In this document: one piece after another, positions 18,169 through 28,225 of the stretch
Layout: each line of letters opens with the position of its first letter
Numbering within the stretch: position 1 is the stretch's first letter
Assembly (NCBI RefSeq): GCF_000317305.3
Contig: NC_023036.2
Span: 2,294,001-2,358,000, forward strand
Source: Mycolicibacterium neoaurum VKM Ac-1815D
GTDB lineage: Bacteria; Actinomycetota; Actinomycetes; Mycobacteriales; Mycobacteriaceae
Direction: 5' to 3'
DNA length: 64,000 nt
The notes under the pieces: generated by a model
Databases searched by the model: none
What the model saw: the letters and a program-made list of their open reading frames with translations, nothing else
Told to the model about the DNA's origin: nothing
Made by a program: the position numbers and the translations under genes

Positions 18169-20649
18169 ATGACTGATCAGACACCAGATCCCGCCGCCGG
18201 GGCAGCCCGATGGGAAGCCCCGGCGGCGGGATCGCCGCGTCCGGCCACCGATCTGGCGAAGGCCACCGCACAACTTCTCAACACCGGCGGTAAGCAGTTG
18301 GATTCGGCGGGTCTGCGCGACGCGCTGCTCGACCTGCACGAATTCTGGTTGTCCACCAAAGCAACCGAGATCGGCATCACCGCCACCAGCGGATTCGCGA
18401 TCGTCGCCACCGGGGGACTGGGCCGCGGCGAATTCTTACCCTACTCGGACCTCGACCTCACACTGCTGCACGACAATATGCCCGCCGATGTGGTCAGCAA
18501 GGTTGCTGAACTCCTGTGGTACCCGTTGTGGGACGCCAACATTCGCATCGACCACAGCGTCCGGACCGTTCCCGAGGCACTGAAGGTCGCCGGTGAAGAC
18601 ATCGCGGTCGGGATGGCGATGCTCGACGCCCGCCACATCGCCGGTGACGCAGAGCTTTCCGCGCTGCTCACCGGCGGCGCACGCCGGCAGTGGCGGATCG
18701 GTATCGCCGGTCGCTTCGAAGAACTCGTCGAACACACCAGGGCGCGCTGGGAGCGCAGCGGTGAGATCGCCCACCGCGCCGAACCCGACCTGAAGAACGG
18801 TCGCGGCGGCATCCGCGACGTCCAGCTGCTCAACGCCCTGGCCATCGCCCAGTTGGCCGACGTGTACCCGAGCCGGCTGCTCGCCTCGCCCACCGGAACG
18901 CTCGGCGGAGCGCACCTGTCACTGCTCAACGTCCGCACCGAGTTGCACCGCGTCTCCGGGCGTGGACGCGAGCAGGTGCTGGCCCAGTACGCCGACGAGA
19001 TCGGCGCCGCCCTGCGCATCGGCGACCGGTTCGACCTGGCGCGGGCGATCTCCGATGCCGCCCGCACGATCAGCTACTACGTCGACGCCGGGATCCGAAC
19101 CGCCGGAAATGCCCTGCCGCGCCGCGGTTTCGCCGCGTTGCGACGCCCGGCGCGGCGTCCCCTCGACGAGGGAGTCATCGAGTTCGCCGGTGAGGTCATC
19201 CTGGCTCGGGACGCGCGGCCCGAACGTGACCCCGGCCTGATCCTGCGGGTCGCCGCCGCCTCGGCCATCACCGGGCTGCCCATCGCGGCGCCCACCCTGA
19301 GCCGATTGGCCGGTGCGGCACCCGAGCTTCGCACGCCCTGGCCACGGGAGGCGCTCAAAGACCTGCTGGTGCTGCTCTCGGCGGGCCCGACCGCGGTGGC
19401 CACCGTCGAGGCCCTCGACCGCACCGGGCTGTGGGGTCGGCTCTTCCCTGAATGGGGTGCCGTCCGCGACCTGCCCCCGCGCGATGTCGTGCACATCTGG
19501 ACCGTCGACCGTCACCTTGTTGAAACCGTCTCCCGCGCAGCGGCATTGACGACCCGCGTGTCGAGGCCCGATCTGCTGGTGCTCGGCGCGCTGGTGCACG
19601 ATATCGGCAAGGGCCGCGGCGGGGACCACAGCATCATCGGTGCCGAACTGGCCACCCAGATCGGCACCAGGCTGGGACTGTGGCCCTCCGACGTCGAATT
19701 GCTCTCGAAGATGGTGCGCTACCACCTGCTGCTGCCCGACACCGCAACCCGGCGAGACCTGCAGGACCCCAACACCATCGCCTCGGTGGCCGAGGCGCTA
19801 GGCGGCGACTCGCAGTTACTGGAGCTGCTGCACGCGCTGGCCGAGGCCGACTCGCTGGCGACCGGACCCGGGGTGTGGGGGGACTGGAAGTCCTCGCTCA
19901 TCGGTGATCTGGTGCGGCGATGCAGGCTGGTCATGGCCGGTGAACCGCTGCCCACCCCCGATCCGGTGGACCCCCGCTATCTTGAGCTGGCGGCCGATGC
20001 CGGGGTGCACGTGGAGATGGTTCCCGGGGAGGGGCCACACATCCACAACGTCACCATGATCGCCCCGGACCGGCGCGGTCTGCTGTCCAAGGCCGCCGGC
20101 GTACTGGCGCTCAATGCGCTGCGGGTGCACTCGGCGTCGGTGAACAGCCATGAGGGCGTGGCCATCAACACCTTCGCGGTATCACCGCATTTCGGCACGC
20201 CGCCGGCCGCCGAACTGCTGCGCCAACAATTCATCCTCGCTCTCGACGGAGGTCTGGACGTCGCCGACATGCTGGCCCGTCGGGACCTGGAGGCCGCCGC
20301 CGGGCAGTCTCGGGCCGGTGAGACGCCGGCTTCGGTGCCGGCCACCAGCGCCACGGCGCCGCCACGCATCCTGTGGTTCACCGGGGACGCCCCCGGTGAA
20401 CTGGTGCTACAGGTCCGCGCCGGCGACCGGCCCGGGTTGCTGTCGCGGCTGACCGCGGTCATCGAGCGCCGTGGTCTGGACATCACCTGGGCGAAGGTGA
20501 CGACGCTGGGTTCGGTGGTCATCGATGTGTTCAACATCGTGGTGCCGGCGCTGGGCGAGACGAAACTCGACGAGGTGCGCGCCGAGATGGAACGCGAGCT
20601 CTACGCGATGCTGCCGACTCCGCCGCGCAAGGTGTCCGAAGCCAGTTAG
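18169..20649 (+). CDS. glnD: PII nucleotidyltransferase/removing enzyme GlnD
   Basis: An 826-residue bifunctional enzyme that attaches nucleotide to, and removes it from, the PII T-loop tyrosine. The nucleotidyltransferase motif G-G-L-G-R-G-E-F with S-D-L-D-L is near residues 83-98. The HD domain has V-H-D-I-G-K-G near 475. Two C-terminal ACT domains start near 615 and 740 and probably sense glutamine. GGGGGAGG lies just upstream of the ATG. Its TAG is shared in TTAG 20646-20649 with the stop of the convergent oxidoreductase gene. It corresponds to Rv2918c. Confidence 0.95.
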   Translation: MTDQTPDPAAGAARWEAPAAGSPRPATDLAKATAQLLNTGGKQLDSAGLRDALLDLHEFWLSTKATEIGITATSGFAIVATGGLGRGEFLPYSDLDLTLLHDNMPADVVSKVAELLWYPLWDANIRIDHSVRTVPEALKVAGEDIAVGMAMLDARHIAGDAELSALLTGGARRQWRIGIAGRFEELVEHTRARWERSGEIAHRAEPDLKNGRGGIRDVQLLNALAIAQLADVYPSRLLASPTGTLGGAHLSLLNVRTELHRVSGRGREQVLAQYADEIGAALRIGDRFDLARAISDAARTISYYVDAGIRTAGNALPRRGFAALRRPARRPLDEGVIEFAGEVILARDARPERDPGLILRVAAASAITGLPIAAPTLSRLAGAAPELRTPWPREALKDLLVLLSAGPTAVATVEALDRTGLWGRLFPEWGAVRDLPPRDVVHIWTVDRHLVETVSRAAALTTRVSRPDLLVLGALVHDIGKGRGGDHSIIGAELATQIGTRLGLWPSDVELLSKMVRYHLLLPDTATRRDLQDPNTIASVAEALGGDSQLLELLHALAEADSLATGPGVWGDWKSSLIGDLVRRCRLVMAGEPLPTPDPVDPRYLELAADAGVHVEMVPGEGPHIHNVTMIAPDRRGLLSKAAGVLALNALRVHSASVNSHEGVAINTFAVSPHFGTPPAAELLRQQFILALDGGLDVADMLARRDLEAAAGQSRAGETPASVPATSATAPPRILWFTGDAPGELVLQVRAGDRPGLLSRLTAVIERRGLDITWAKVTTLGSVVIDVFNIVVPALGETKLDEVRAEMERELYAMLPTPPRKVSEAS

Positions 20650-22829
20650 CTTGCCGGCGAGACGGTCACCCAGGTGTTGTTGACCGCCGCCGTCCCGGTG
20701 TAGGTGTCCACCCGTGTCGGGTCGTGCAACTCGTTGACATTGGCTCCCGGCAAGGTGTTGGCGTGCTGCCATCCCGTGTTGCGATGTCCCCACCCGTGCG
20801 GCACCGCGACGGTGCCCGGCCGCATCTCATCGCTGATGTCGACCGGGATCTCGATGCTGCCCACGTCGGAGGCGATACGCACCAGCGCACCCTGAACCAG
20901 TCCGCGCGCAGCGGCGTCCTCGGGATGCATGAGCACCGTGCACCTGTTGTTCCCACCGGTCATGGTCGGCGCGTTGTGTAGCCAGGAGTTGTTGCTGCGC
21001 AGGTTGCGTCGGCCGATCAGCTGCAGCCGACCGGCACCGGAATCCTCGGCCGCAGCGGCCAATCGGGCGGCCGCGTCGGCGACGAACGCCGCGGGGGCCA
21101 GCTGGACCAGACCATCCGCGGTGGCGATGACCTCCCGCAGGCGGGGTTGTAACGGACCGAGGTCGATACCGCCCGGGCTGTCGCGCAGCGCGCGCAGGGT
21201 GATCGCCTTGCGGCCGCGGCGCAGCCTGCCGTACGGGCCGGTGGCCAACACCAGGGCCGCGGTGCGCATCGGGTCGACAGCCTTCATCAGCATGGTGCGC
21301 AGCGTGGCGGGCATCCGCCGCAGCGGTGCCGGCGCCAGCTCCAGGGCGAGCCGGGTGAGGATCTCCCAATCCTCCATCGCCCCGGCCGGCGGCTCGAAGG
21401 TGCGGTGCTGATAGCGGACGTTGTTGCGCACGCTGTAGACGGTGGTGAGCAGGTTGACATCCTCGCGCTCCAACGGCGAGACGGGAGGCAGGATGAAATC
21501 GGCGTGCCGACTGGTCTCGGTGACGTACATGTCCACGGCCACATAGAAATCCAGCTGCGCCATCGCCGCGTCCAGGCGTCCCTTCTGTGGGATCGAGGAC
21601 ACCGGATTACCTGCGTAGGTGACCATCGCGCGGATCCGACCGGGACCGTCGGAGAGCATCTCGTCGGCCATCACGACGGCCGGCAGTTCGGATCGGAACG
21701 AACGATGCCGTCCCGAGCGGTCGGTGTAGGTGCCGTGTTTGATCGGAAGCCGCTTGGCCAGGCCTGGAACGTCGATGATCGGCGTCGCGAACATGGTGCC
21801 GCCGGGGCGGTCCAGGTTCCCTGTCACCGTGTTGATCACCATCACCAGCCAACTGACCAACGTGCCGGTTTCCTGGTGGCAGATACCGATTCGCGCGTAG
21901 ATGGCCGCCGATTCGGCCGCGGCGTGATCGCGGGCAAGCGCGCGGATCTGCTCGGCCGTGACGCCCGCACGCGGCGCCATGGCCTCCGGGGTGGCTCCGT
22001 CGACCAACGCGGTCAGCTCGGTCCAACCGGATGCGATCCGGGCCAGGGCCGCTGTGTCGCAGAGGTTTTCGGTGACAAGTACATGCAGCATGCCCAACAG
22101 CAGGAACAGGTCGCCGCCCGGGCGCACCGACACGTGCTGATCGGCCAGCCGGGCGGTCTCGGTGCGTCGCGGGTCGATCACGACGACCGTTCCGCCGCGC
22201 TCACGGATGGCCTTGATACGTCGCTTGGCCCCCGGCATGATCGACAACGATCCGTTGGACACCGCGGGGTTGGCGCCGATGACCACCAGTCGGTGACAGC
22301 GGTCGATATCGGTCACCGGCATCAGGAAGTTGGAACCGAAGACCTGCCAGGCGGCGTACTCGTGGGGCATCTGGTCGATCGAGGACGCCGTGAAGAAGTT
22401 CGGCGTGCGCAGGGCCATCCGCAGCAGCAGTCCGTAGCCGGCGCCGGAACTGTGCGCGGCCGGATTGCCCAGGTACATGCCCAGCGCATGGGAGCCGTGG
22501 CGGTCGCGGACCGTGCGGAGCCGACGGCCGATCTCGCGGAAGGCCTCATCCCAGCCGACCGGTTCGAACCGGTCGCCGACGCGGCGCATCGGGGTCCGCA
22601 ATCGGTCGGGATCGTCGTGCAGTGCGCCCATCGCTGTCGCCTTCGGACAGATGTAGCCCTTGGAGAAGACGTCGGAGGGGTTGCCGGCGATGCGGCTGAC
22701 GCGACCGTCTGTGACGGTGACGTGGATGCCGCAGTGTGCTTCGCACAGGGTGCACTGGCTGATGTGGGTGGTGCTGTCCGGCTCGGCCGGCGCGGCGCGC
22801 TGGGGGAGGGGGAGGTCAACGGTTGTCAT
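20646..22829 (-). CDS. Molybdopterin oxidoreductase (formate dehydrogenase/nitrate reductase-like)
   Basis: A 727-residue member of the DMSO-reductase family that binds bis-MGD and an iron-sulphur cluster. The 4Fe-4S site is C-x2-C-x3-C-x27-C at Cys26, 29, 33 and 61. Later segments such as [11 protein letters not shown], the [11 protein letters not shown] nucleotide-binding region and the C-terminal molydopterin dinucleotide-binding domain are all present. No Tat signal is visible, so it is probably cytosolic. The substrate cannot be read from sequence. No second subunit or cofactor gene is adjacent. It lies between glnD and ffh, converging on glnD. Confidence 0.85.
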   Translation of the reverse strand: MTTVDLPLPQRAAPAEPDSTTHISQCTLCEAHCGIHVTVTDGRVSRIAGNPSDVFSKGYICPKATAMGALHDDPDRLRTPMRRVGDRFEPVGWDEAFREIGRRLRTVRDRHGSHALGMYLGNPAAHSSGAGYGLLLRMALRTPNFFTASSIDQMPHEYAAWQVFGSNFLMPVTDIDRCHRLVVIGANPAVSNGSLSIMPGAKRRIKAIRERGGTVVVIDPRRTETARLADQHVSVRPGGDLFLLLGMLHVLVTENLCDTAALARIASGWTELTALVDGATPEAMAPRAGVTAEQIRALARDHAAAESAAIYARIGICHQETGTLVSWLVMVINTVTGNLDRPGGTMFATPIIDVPGLAKRLPIKHGTYTDRSGRHRSFRSELPAVVMADEMLSDGPGRIRAMVTYAGNPVSSIPQKGRLDAAMAQLDFYVAVDMYVTETSRHADFILPPVSPLEREDVNLLTTVYSVRNNVRYQHRTFEPPAGAMEDWEILTRLALELAPAPLRRMPATLRTMLMKAVDPMRTAALVLATGPYGRLRRGRKAITLRALRDSPGGIDLGPLQPRLREVIATADGLVQLAPAAFVADAAARLAAAAEDSGAGRLQLIGRRNLRSNNSWLHNAPTMTGGNNRCTVLMHPEDAAARGLVQGALVRIASDVGSIEIPVDISDEMRPGTVAVPHGWGHRNTGWQHANTLPGANVNELHDPTRVDTYTGTAAVNNTWVTVSPAS

Positions 22830-22926
22830 GGGGGCCTCCGGCCGTTTCTGTCAGCGGGCGTTGACAGATTAACGCCCGCTGTCGCCCGAGGCCAGAGTGC
22901 GCCGTGAGTTCATCATGGCTGACCGT

Positions 22927-22932
22927 TAGGCT
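22927..22932 (+). promoter_or_regulatory. -10 hexamer of leaderless ffh
   Basis: TAGGCT is followed by 6 nt and the ffh GTG at 22939. No ribosome-binding sequence fits in this gap. Matches the TANNNT pattern. Confidence 0.55.
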
Positions 22933-22938
22933 TACCAG

Positions 22939-24507
22939 GTGTTTGAATCGCTGTCTGACCGGTTGACCGGTGCTCTCCAGGGGCTGCGCGCCCGCGGCCG
23001 GCTCACCGACGCCGACATCGACGCCACCGCGCGTGAGATCCGACTTGCCCTGCTCGAGGCCGACGTCTCGCTGCCCGTGGTGCGCGCCTTCGTCGGCCGC
23101 ATCAAGGATCGCGCGAAGGGCGCGGAGGTTTCCGCGGCGCTGAACCCGGCCCAGCAGGTCGTCAAGATCGTCAACGAGGAGCTCATCGGCATCCTCGGTG
23201 GCGAAACCCGCCAGCTCTCCTTCGCCAAGACCCCGCCGACGGTCATCATGCTCGCCGGCCTGCAGGGTTCCGGTAAGACCACGCTGGCCGGAAAGCTCGC
23301 CAGATGGCTCAAGGCACAAGGGCACACACCGCTGCTCGTGGCCTGCGATCTGCAGCGCCCCGGCGCCGTGCACCAGCTCCAGATCGTCGGCGAACGCGCG
23401 GGTGTCTCGGTGTTCGCGCCGCACCCCGGCGTGTCTCCCGACGGCGTGACCATCGACCAGATGACCACCGGTGACCCGGTGTCGGTCGCGGCCGCCGGTC
23501 TGGCCGAGGCCAAGGCCAAGCACTTCGACGTCGTCATCGTCGACACCGCCGGCCGCCTCGGCATCGACGAGGAACTGATGGGCCAGGCCGCCGCGATCCG
23601 CGACGCGGTCAACCCCGACGAGACGCTGTTCGTCCTCGACGCCATGATCGGCCAGGACGCCGTCACCACCGCCGAGGCCTTCGGGTCCGGCGTCGGGTTC
23701 ACCGGTGTCGTGCTGACCAAGCTCGACGGTGACGCCCGCGGCGGTGCGGCGCTGTCGGTCCGGGAGATCACCGGTGTGCCGATCCTGTTCGCCTCCAGCG
23801 GCGAGAAGCTGGAGGACTTCGACGTCTTCCATCCCGACCGGATGGCCAGCCGCATCCTCGGCATGGGTGACGTGCTCTCCCTCATCGAGCAGGCCGAGCA
23901 GGTCTTCGACGCCGAGCAGGCCGAGGCCACTGCCGCCAAGATCGGTTCCGGCGAGCTGACGCTGGAAGACTTCCTCGAGCAGATGCTGGCCATCCGCAAG
24001 ATGGGCCCCATCGGCAACCTACTGGGCATGCTGCCGGGCGCCGGGCAGATGAAGGACGCCCTGGCCGCCGTCGATGACAGCCAGCTCGACCGTGTGCAGG
24101 CCATCATCCGCGGGATGACCCCCGCCGAGCGGGCCGACCCCAAGATCATCAACGCCTCCCGCCGACTGCGCATCGCCAATGGATCCGGCGTCAGCGTCTC
24201 CGAGGTCAACCAGCTTGTCGACCGGTTCTTCGAGGCCCGCAAGATGATGTCGCAGATGGCGGGCCAGATGGGAATGCCGTTCGGGCGCAAGAACGCTCAA
24301 CGCAAGGCGGCCAAGGGCAAGAACAAGCAGGCCGGCAAGAAGAAGGGCCGCGGCGCCAAGGGACCGACCCAGCCGAAGAACCCGTTGGGTGCCGGTATGC
24401 CCGGAGGCTTCCCCGACCTGTCCAACATGCCCAAGGGCCTGGACGAGTTGCCGCCCGGGCTGGCCAACTTCGATCTGTCCAAGCTGAAGTTCCCCGGGCA
24501 GAAGTAG
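22939..24507 (+). CDS. ffh: Signal recognition particle protein Ffh
   Basis: A 522-residue GTPase that binds signal sequences with the 4.5S RNA and delivers ribosomes to FtsY. The NG domain has G-L-Q-G-S-G-K-T-T near residue 108, D-T-A-G-R-L and T-K-L-D-G-D-A-R-G-G. The Met-rich M domain ends with repeated M-x-Q-M-A-G segments and a Lys/Gly-rich tail. The start is GTG, 6 nt after a -10-like hexamer, implying a leaderless message. It corresponds to Rv2916c. The amidohydrolase gene follows after 3 bases. Confidence 0.97.
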   Translation: MFESLSDRLTGALQGLRARGRLTDADIDATAREIRLALLEADVSLPVVRAFVGRIKDRAKGAEVSAALNPAQQVVKIVNEELIGILGGETRQLSFAKTPPTVIMLAGLQGSGKTTLAGKLARWLKAQGHTPLLVACDLQRPGAVHQLQIVGERAGVSVFAPHPGVSPDGVTIDQMTTGDPVSVAAAGLAEAKAKHFDVVIVDTAGRLGIDEELMGQAAAIRDAVNPDETLFVLDAMIGQDAVTTAEAFGSGVGFTGVVLTKLDGDARGGAALSVREITGVPILFASSGEKLEDFDVFHPDRMASRILGMGDVLSLIEQAEQVFDAEQAEATAAKIGSGELTLEDFLEQMLAIRKMGPIGNLLGMLPGAGQMKDALAAVDDSQLDRVQAIIRGMTPAERADPKIINASRRLRIANGSGVSVSEVNQLVDRFFEARKMMSQMAGQMGMPFGRKNAQRKAAKGKNKQAGKKKGRGAKGPTQPKNPLGAGMPGGFPDLSNMPKGLDELPPGLANFDLSKLKFPGQK

Positions 24508-24510
24508 TCC

Positions 24511-25590
24511 GTGCAGCCGCTGCATATCCGGGGCCGAGGGTTACCCGACGGCGAACAGGTGCAGTGGTGGGTGCACGGAGGCGTGCTGTCGGCCGAGCCG
24601 ATCAGCAACGCGGACACCGTCTTCGGGGCGGATGGGGCCGACGGATGGATCATCCCGGGTCTGGTCGACGCGCACTGTCACGTCGGGCTCGGACCCGGTG
24701 GGCCGACGACGGTCGAGGAGGCCGTCGAACAGGCCGAGATCGAACGCGATGCCGGCGCGCTGTTGCTGCGTGACGCCGGCTCGCCGGTGGACACCCGCAG
24801 CTTCGACGACCGCGACGACCTGCCGCGCATCATCCGGGCCGGAAAGCACCTGGCCCGGCCGAAGCGCTACATGCCCGGTCTGCCGATCGATATCGAGGAC
24901 GAATCGCAGCTGCCTGCCTACGTCGCCGAGCAGGCCCGCTGGGGTGACGGCTGGGTCAAGCTGGTCGGGGACTGGATAGATCGGGGCGTCGGAGATCTGG
25001 CGCCGCTGTGGTCCGACGACGTGCTGGTCGAGGCGATTGCCGCCGCCCACGCCGAGGGCGCCCGGGTCACCGCGCACGTCTTCGGTGAGGAGGCGCTGCC
25101 CGGGCTCATCAAGGCAGGCATCGACTGCATCGAGCACGGCACCGGTATCACCGAGGACACCATCGAGCTGATGCTGGAGCACGGCACGGCGCTGGTCCCG
25201 ACGCTGATCAACATCGAGAACTTCCCTGGAATCGCCGACAAGGCGGCCAAGTACCCGACCTACGAAAAGCACATGCGCGACCTGTACGCCTCCTGCCACC
25301 AACGGGTGGGTGCCGCGCACGAGGCGGGTGTGCCGATCTTTGCCGGTACCGACGCCGGCGGAATGGTCGCCCACGGTCGTATCGGTGACGAGATCGACGC
25401 ATTGCGCCGGGTCGGGATGACCGCGACGGAGGCTCTCGGCGCGGCGTGCTGGGACGCGCGGGCCTGGTTGGGCCGTCCCGCGCTGGCCCACGGCGCGTCG
25501 GCAGACCTGCTGTGTTTCCGCGAGGATCCCCGCGAGGTCGGCGTGACCAACCCCGACCTGGTGCTGCTGCGCGGGCGGATCTGGCGCTAG
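24511..25590 (+). CDS. Metal-dependent amidohydrolase
   Basis: A 359-residue cyclic amidohydrolase-type hydrolase. The metal-binding H-x-H is at His55 and His57 in V-D-A-H-C-H. A likely bridging Lys lies in W-V-K-L-V-G-D. Further histidines occur in V-T-A-H-V-F and I-E-H-G-T, with the catalytic Asp in F-A-G-T-D-A-G-G. All of these fit the imidazolonepropionase/prolidase-like branch. The substrate is unknown. The start is GTG, 3 nt after the ffh stop, and it corresponds to Rv2915c. Confidence 0.85.
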   Translation: MQPLHIRGRGLPDGEQVQWWVHGGVLSAEPISNADTVFGADGADGWIIPGLVDAHCHVGLGPGGPTTVEEAVEQAEIERDAGALLLRDAGSPVDTRSFDDRDDLPRIIRAGKHLARPKRYMPGLPIDIEDESQLPAYVAEQARWGDGWVKLVGDWIDRGVGDLAPLWSDDVLVEAIAAAHAEGARVTAHVFGEEALPGLIKAGIDCIEHGTGITEDTIELMLEHGTALVPTLINIENFPGIADKAAKYPTYEKHMRDLYASCHQRVGAAHEAGVPIFAGTDAGGMVAHGRIGDEIDALRRVGMTATEALGAACWDARAWLGRPALAHGASADLLCFREDPREVGVTNPDLVLLRGRIWR

Positions 25591-25620
25591 CCGGTCGGCG
25601 CGCAGCCATGCCCGGACGGG

Positions 25621-27231
25621 TCAGTACACGTCGCGCACGTAGCGGTGACTCTTGATCAGGTCGTTGACGAAGGCATGCGCACCTGCGGCGTCGAGATCGC
25701 CGCAGCGGGCGACGATATCGTGTAGCGCCGCGTCGACATCCTTGGCCATCCGGTCGGCGTCACCGCACACGTACACGTACGCACCGTCGGTCAGCCAGCG
25801 GTAGAACTCCTCGGCGTTCTCCTGCATCCGTTGCTGCACATAGACTTTGGCCTCCTGATCGCGCGAGAACGCCAGATCCAGCCGGGTCAGGACCCCGGAG
25901 TCGGTGAACTCCTGCAACTCCTCGCCGTAGAGGAAATCGGTATCGCGACGACGGTCGCCGAAGAACAACCACGCCGGACCGGTCGACTCGGTCGCGCGGC
26001 GCTCCTGCAGGAAGGCACGAAACGGTGCGATGCCGGTGCCCGGGCCGATCATGATGATCGGGACGTCGCCGGCGGGTAGCCGGAAATGGGTGTTGGGACG
26101 CAGGTGCACCAGCACGTCCTCGCAGCGATCGGCAAGGAACGTCGACGCCACCCCACCGTGGGCGCGCCCATCGAGGTCGTAACGAACGCTGGCGACCGTC
26201 AGGTGCACCGCGGCGGGATGTTCCAACGGGCTGGAGGCGATCGAGTAGTCGCGGAACTGCAGGGGGCGCAGGGTGTCGAGCACCTCGTCGACGTTCAGGT
26301 CGGCCAGCGTGACGATATCGAGCACATCCTTGCCGTACAGCCACGAGTTCTCGGTTCCGCCGTGGGTGTCACCGGACTGCAGCGCCGCCGACACCTCGGC
26401 ATCGGTGGTGCGGCCGGCGGCCAGATTCAGCAGTGCTCGCGAGGGCGTGCGGATCTCGAACTGTTCGGTCAACAGCACGCCGAGCGGCTGCTCGTGTCCG
26501 GTGACGGCGTAGTCGGCGCCGACGCCGAACGCGGCCAGCAGCGCCTCGACCAATGCGGGGTCGTTGGTCGCGTGCACCGCCAGCGAATCACCGGCCTGGT
26601 AAGCGATTCCGGTTCCGGCCAGGTCGATCTCGTAGTGGCGGACCTCCTTGTCCGACGCGGTCGAATTGAGCCAGCGATTGACGGCCAGCCGCGCGCGCAC
26701 CGGCACGTTGCGCTCGCGCGGTTCGCCGCGTTCGGGGGCCGGCACCGCCGCGGGCTGCGGTGCCGTTGCGCCCTGTTGTGCGCTCATCACCTTGATGATG
26801 TCGGCGGTCCACGCCTTGGCGGGCTCCTCGTAGAACCCGTCGACGTCGACACGGTCGACCATGCGTTGTGCGCCGAGCGCCTCGAGCCGCTCGTCGAGCA
26901 GCTTGCCGGCGTTGCAGAAGAATTCGTAGGAGCTGTCACCGAGCGCGAGCACCGCGAAGTGCAGATGCTCCAGCCGGTCGGTGTCGGCGCTGATGGCCTC
27001 CCAGAACAGGGTGGCCGAGTCGGGGAACTCGCCCTCGCCGAAGGTCGATACCACCACGACGAAGTGGCTGGCGTCCTGCAGCTGGCCGAGCTCGATCTGG
27101 TTGAGCTCCACCGCCTCGGACTCGATGCCGATTTCGGCGATCGACTCGGCGAAGGTCATGGCGGCGTCCTCGGCGTTACCCATATCGGTGCCGAACGCGA
27201 CGATCAACGAGATATCAGCTTGGCCGGACAA
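25621..27231 (-). CDS. Diflavin reductase (sulfite reductase flavoprotein/CYPOR-like)
   Basis: A 536-residue FMN/FAD reductase. Residues 8-145 are flavodoxin-like (F-G-T-D-M-G-N-A, S-T-F-G-E-G-E-F-P, L-G-D-S-S-Y-E-F-F). The FAD-binding part has R-D-Y-S-I-A-S-S and G-G-V-A-S-T-F-L. The NADPH part has G-P-G-T-G-I-A-P-F-R-A-F-L and ends with an aromatic Y. It should pass electrons from NADPH to a haem or iron-sulphur partner, which is not encoded nearby. Translation appears to start at TTG (27231), preceded by GAAGGGG. An iron-box-like element lies 40-60 bases upstream. Confidence 0.85.
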   Translation of the reverse strand: MSGQADISLIVAFGTDMGNAEDAAMTFAESIAEIGIESEAVELNQIELGQLQDASHFVVVVSTFGEGEFPDSATLFWEAISADTDRLEHLHFAVLALGDSSYEFFCNAGKLLDERLEALGAQRMVDRVDVDGFYEEPAKAWTADIIKVMSAQQGATAPQPAAVPAPERGEPRERNVPVRARLAVNRWLNSTASDKEVRHYEIDLAGTGIAYQAGDSLAVHATNDPALVEALLAAFGVGADYAVTGHEQPLGVLLTEQFEIRTPSRALLNLAAGRTTDAEVSAALQSGDTHGGTENSWLYGKDVLDIVTLADLNVDEVLDTLRPLQFRDYSIASSPLEHPAAVHLTVASVRYDLDGRAHGGVASTFLADRCEDVLVHLRPNTHFRLPAGDVPIIMIGPGTGIAPFRAFLQERRATESTGPAWLFFGDRRRDTDFLYGEELQEFTDSGVLTRLDLAFSRDQEAKVYVQQRMQENAEEFYRWLTDGAYVYVCGDADRMAKDVDAALHDIVARCGDLDAAGAHAFVNDLIKSHRYVRDVY

Positions 27232-27271
27232 GGAGTCCCCTTCGGTCGTGCGTGGGACGGCTGTCCGACGC

Positions 27272-27290
27272 TCAAATTAGGGTGACCTTA
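27272..27290. promoter_or_regulatory. IdeR-box-like element before the diflavin reductase
   Basis: The core TTAGGGTGACCTTA (27277-27290) matches the inner part of the IdeR consensus. Over 19 positions 13 agree. It lies in the promoter region of the minus-strand diflavin reductase. This is weaker than known functional boxes, so it is tentative. Confidence 0.3.
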
Positions 27291-27324
27291 CTTGTTTGGC
27301 CGTCGATTGTGCGAGCCACCCCGG

Positions 27325-28140
27325 TCAGGGTTGGCTGAAACCCCAGTCGAGAAGGCTGATCGCCTGGCCGTACAGATCACCCGAGCCGTACATCTGTACC
27401 ACCACGAGCCTGCGGTCGCCGCGTTGGGCGGCGCCGACGTAGGTTTTGCGGGCCAGGTTGGTGAAGCCGGTCTTACCGCCCAGATCACCGGGGTAGCGGG
27501 TGAGCAGCTCGTTCTGGTTGGCCAAGGTGCGCCCGGGAAACGCCGCCGATCTCGAACCCATGATCTGGGCGATCAGCGGATAGCGCAGCGCGGCGCGGAA
27601 CATGACGGCCAGATCATGGGGTGTGGTGACCGACTCCCAGCCCGGGCCGTCCAGCCCTGAGGGCGAGGATGCTCGGGTGTTGCGGGCACCGACGCTGGCG
27701 GCCTTTCGGTTCATGGCAGCGACCGCGTTGCGCTGGCCGCCCAGCATGTCGGCGAGCATGTTCGCCGAGTCGTTGCCCGACACCATGAGCAGCGCGCTGA
27801 GCAACTGGGACACGGTGTAGGGCTGGCCGGGAGTGAGTCCCACGCACGAGCATTCGACCTTGGTGTGCGACGTGTTGGCTCTGGCGAAATTGTCCGGCCG
27901 CAGATTGTCGAGCACCGTCATGGCCAACAACACCTTGATGGTGCTTGCCGGGGCGTAGGAACCGTGGGGGTCGTTGGCGGCCAGAACCCGGCCGGTATCC
28001 AGATCGGCCAGCAGGTAGGCCTTGGCGGGACCGTTGGTGAACGTCTGGGCGCCAACGGGTTCCACGGCGGGCGCGGCGTGAGCGGGCGCCGCGATGACCG
28101 TGCTGAGGGCGAGCGCGGTCGCCGCGAGCAGATGCCGCAC
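27325..28140 (-). CDS. D-alanyl-D-alanine carboxypeptidase, DacB2-like (copy A)
   Basis: A 271-residue secreted penicillin-binding enzyme that trims D-Ala from peptidoglycan stem peptides. A signal peptide ends at about residue 22 (A-H-A). The catalytic motifs are S66-T-I-K69, S-G-N and K-T-G. There is no C-terminal membrane anchor. It is the downstream member of a tandem pair with the 28226-29101 gene and shares its layout, including a cysteine pair in V-E-C-S-C. A hairpin between the two genes may separate their transcripts. It corresponds to DacB2 (Rv2911). Confidence 0.9.
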   Translation of the reverse strand: MRHLLAATALALSTVIAAPAHAAPAVEPVGAQTFTNGPAKAYLLADLDTGRVLAANDPHGSYAPASTIKVLLAMTVLDNLRPDNFARANTSHTKVECSCVGLTPGQPYTVSQLLSALLMVSGNDSANMLADMLGGQRNAVAAMNRKAASVGARNTRASSPSGLDGPGWESVTTPHDLAVMFRAALRYPLIAQIMGSRSAAFPGRTLANQNELLTRYPGDLGGKTGFTNLARKTYVGAAQRGDRRLVVVQMYGSGDLYGQAISLLDWGFSQP

Positions 28141-28162
28141 CCGCGTGAGCGTACGGTCGGCA

Positions 28163-28196
28163 GGACTCGAACCGGTCTCCGTCCGGTCTCGACTCC
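28163..28196 (-). terminator. Hairpin between the tandem carboxypeptidase genes
   Basis: GGACTCGAACCGG (28163-28175) pairs with CCGGTCTCGACTCC (28183-28196) across a 7-nt loop, with one mismatch and one bulged base. It lies after the stop of copy B and just before the start of copy A on the minus strand. It could end the first transcript or act as a processing site; there is no T run. A 14-base tandem repeat (28211-28238) adjoins it. Confidence 0.4.
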
Positions 28197-28225
28197 GACG
28201 CCGGTCGCCGACTACAAGGCGCCTA

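Noticed and set aside
28161..28182. A tRNA-like T-arm (GGTTCGAGTCC on the minus strand)
   Set aside because: The flanking stem bases do not pair as a T-stem and no acceptor, D or anticodon arms can be found. It is better explained as part of the intergenic hairpin.
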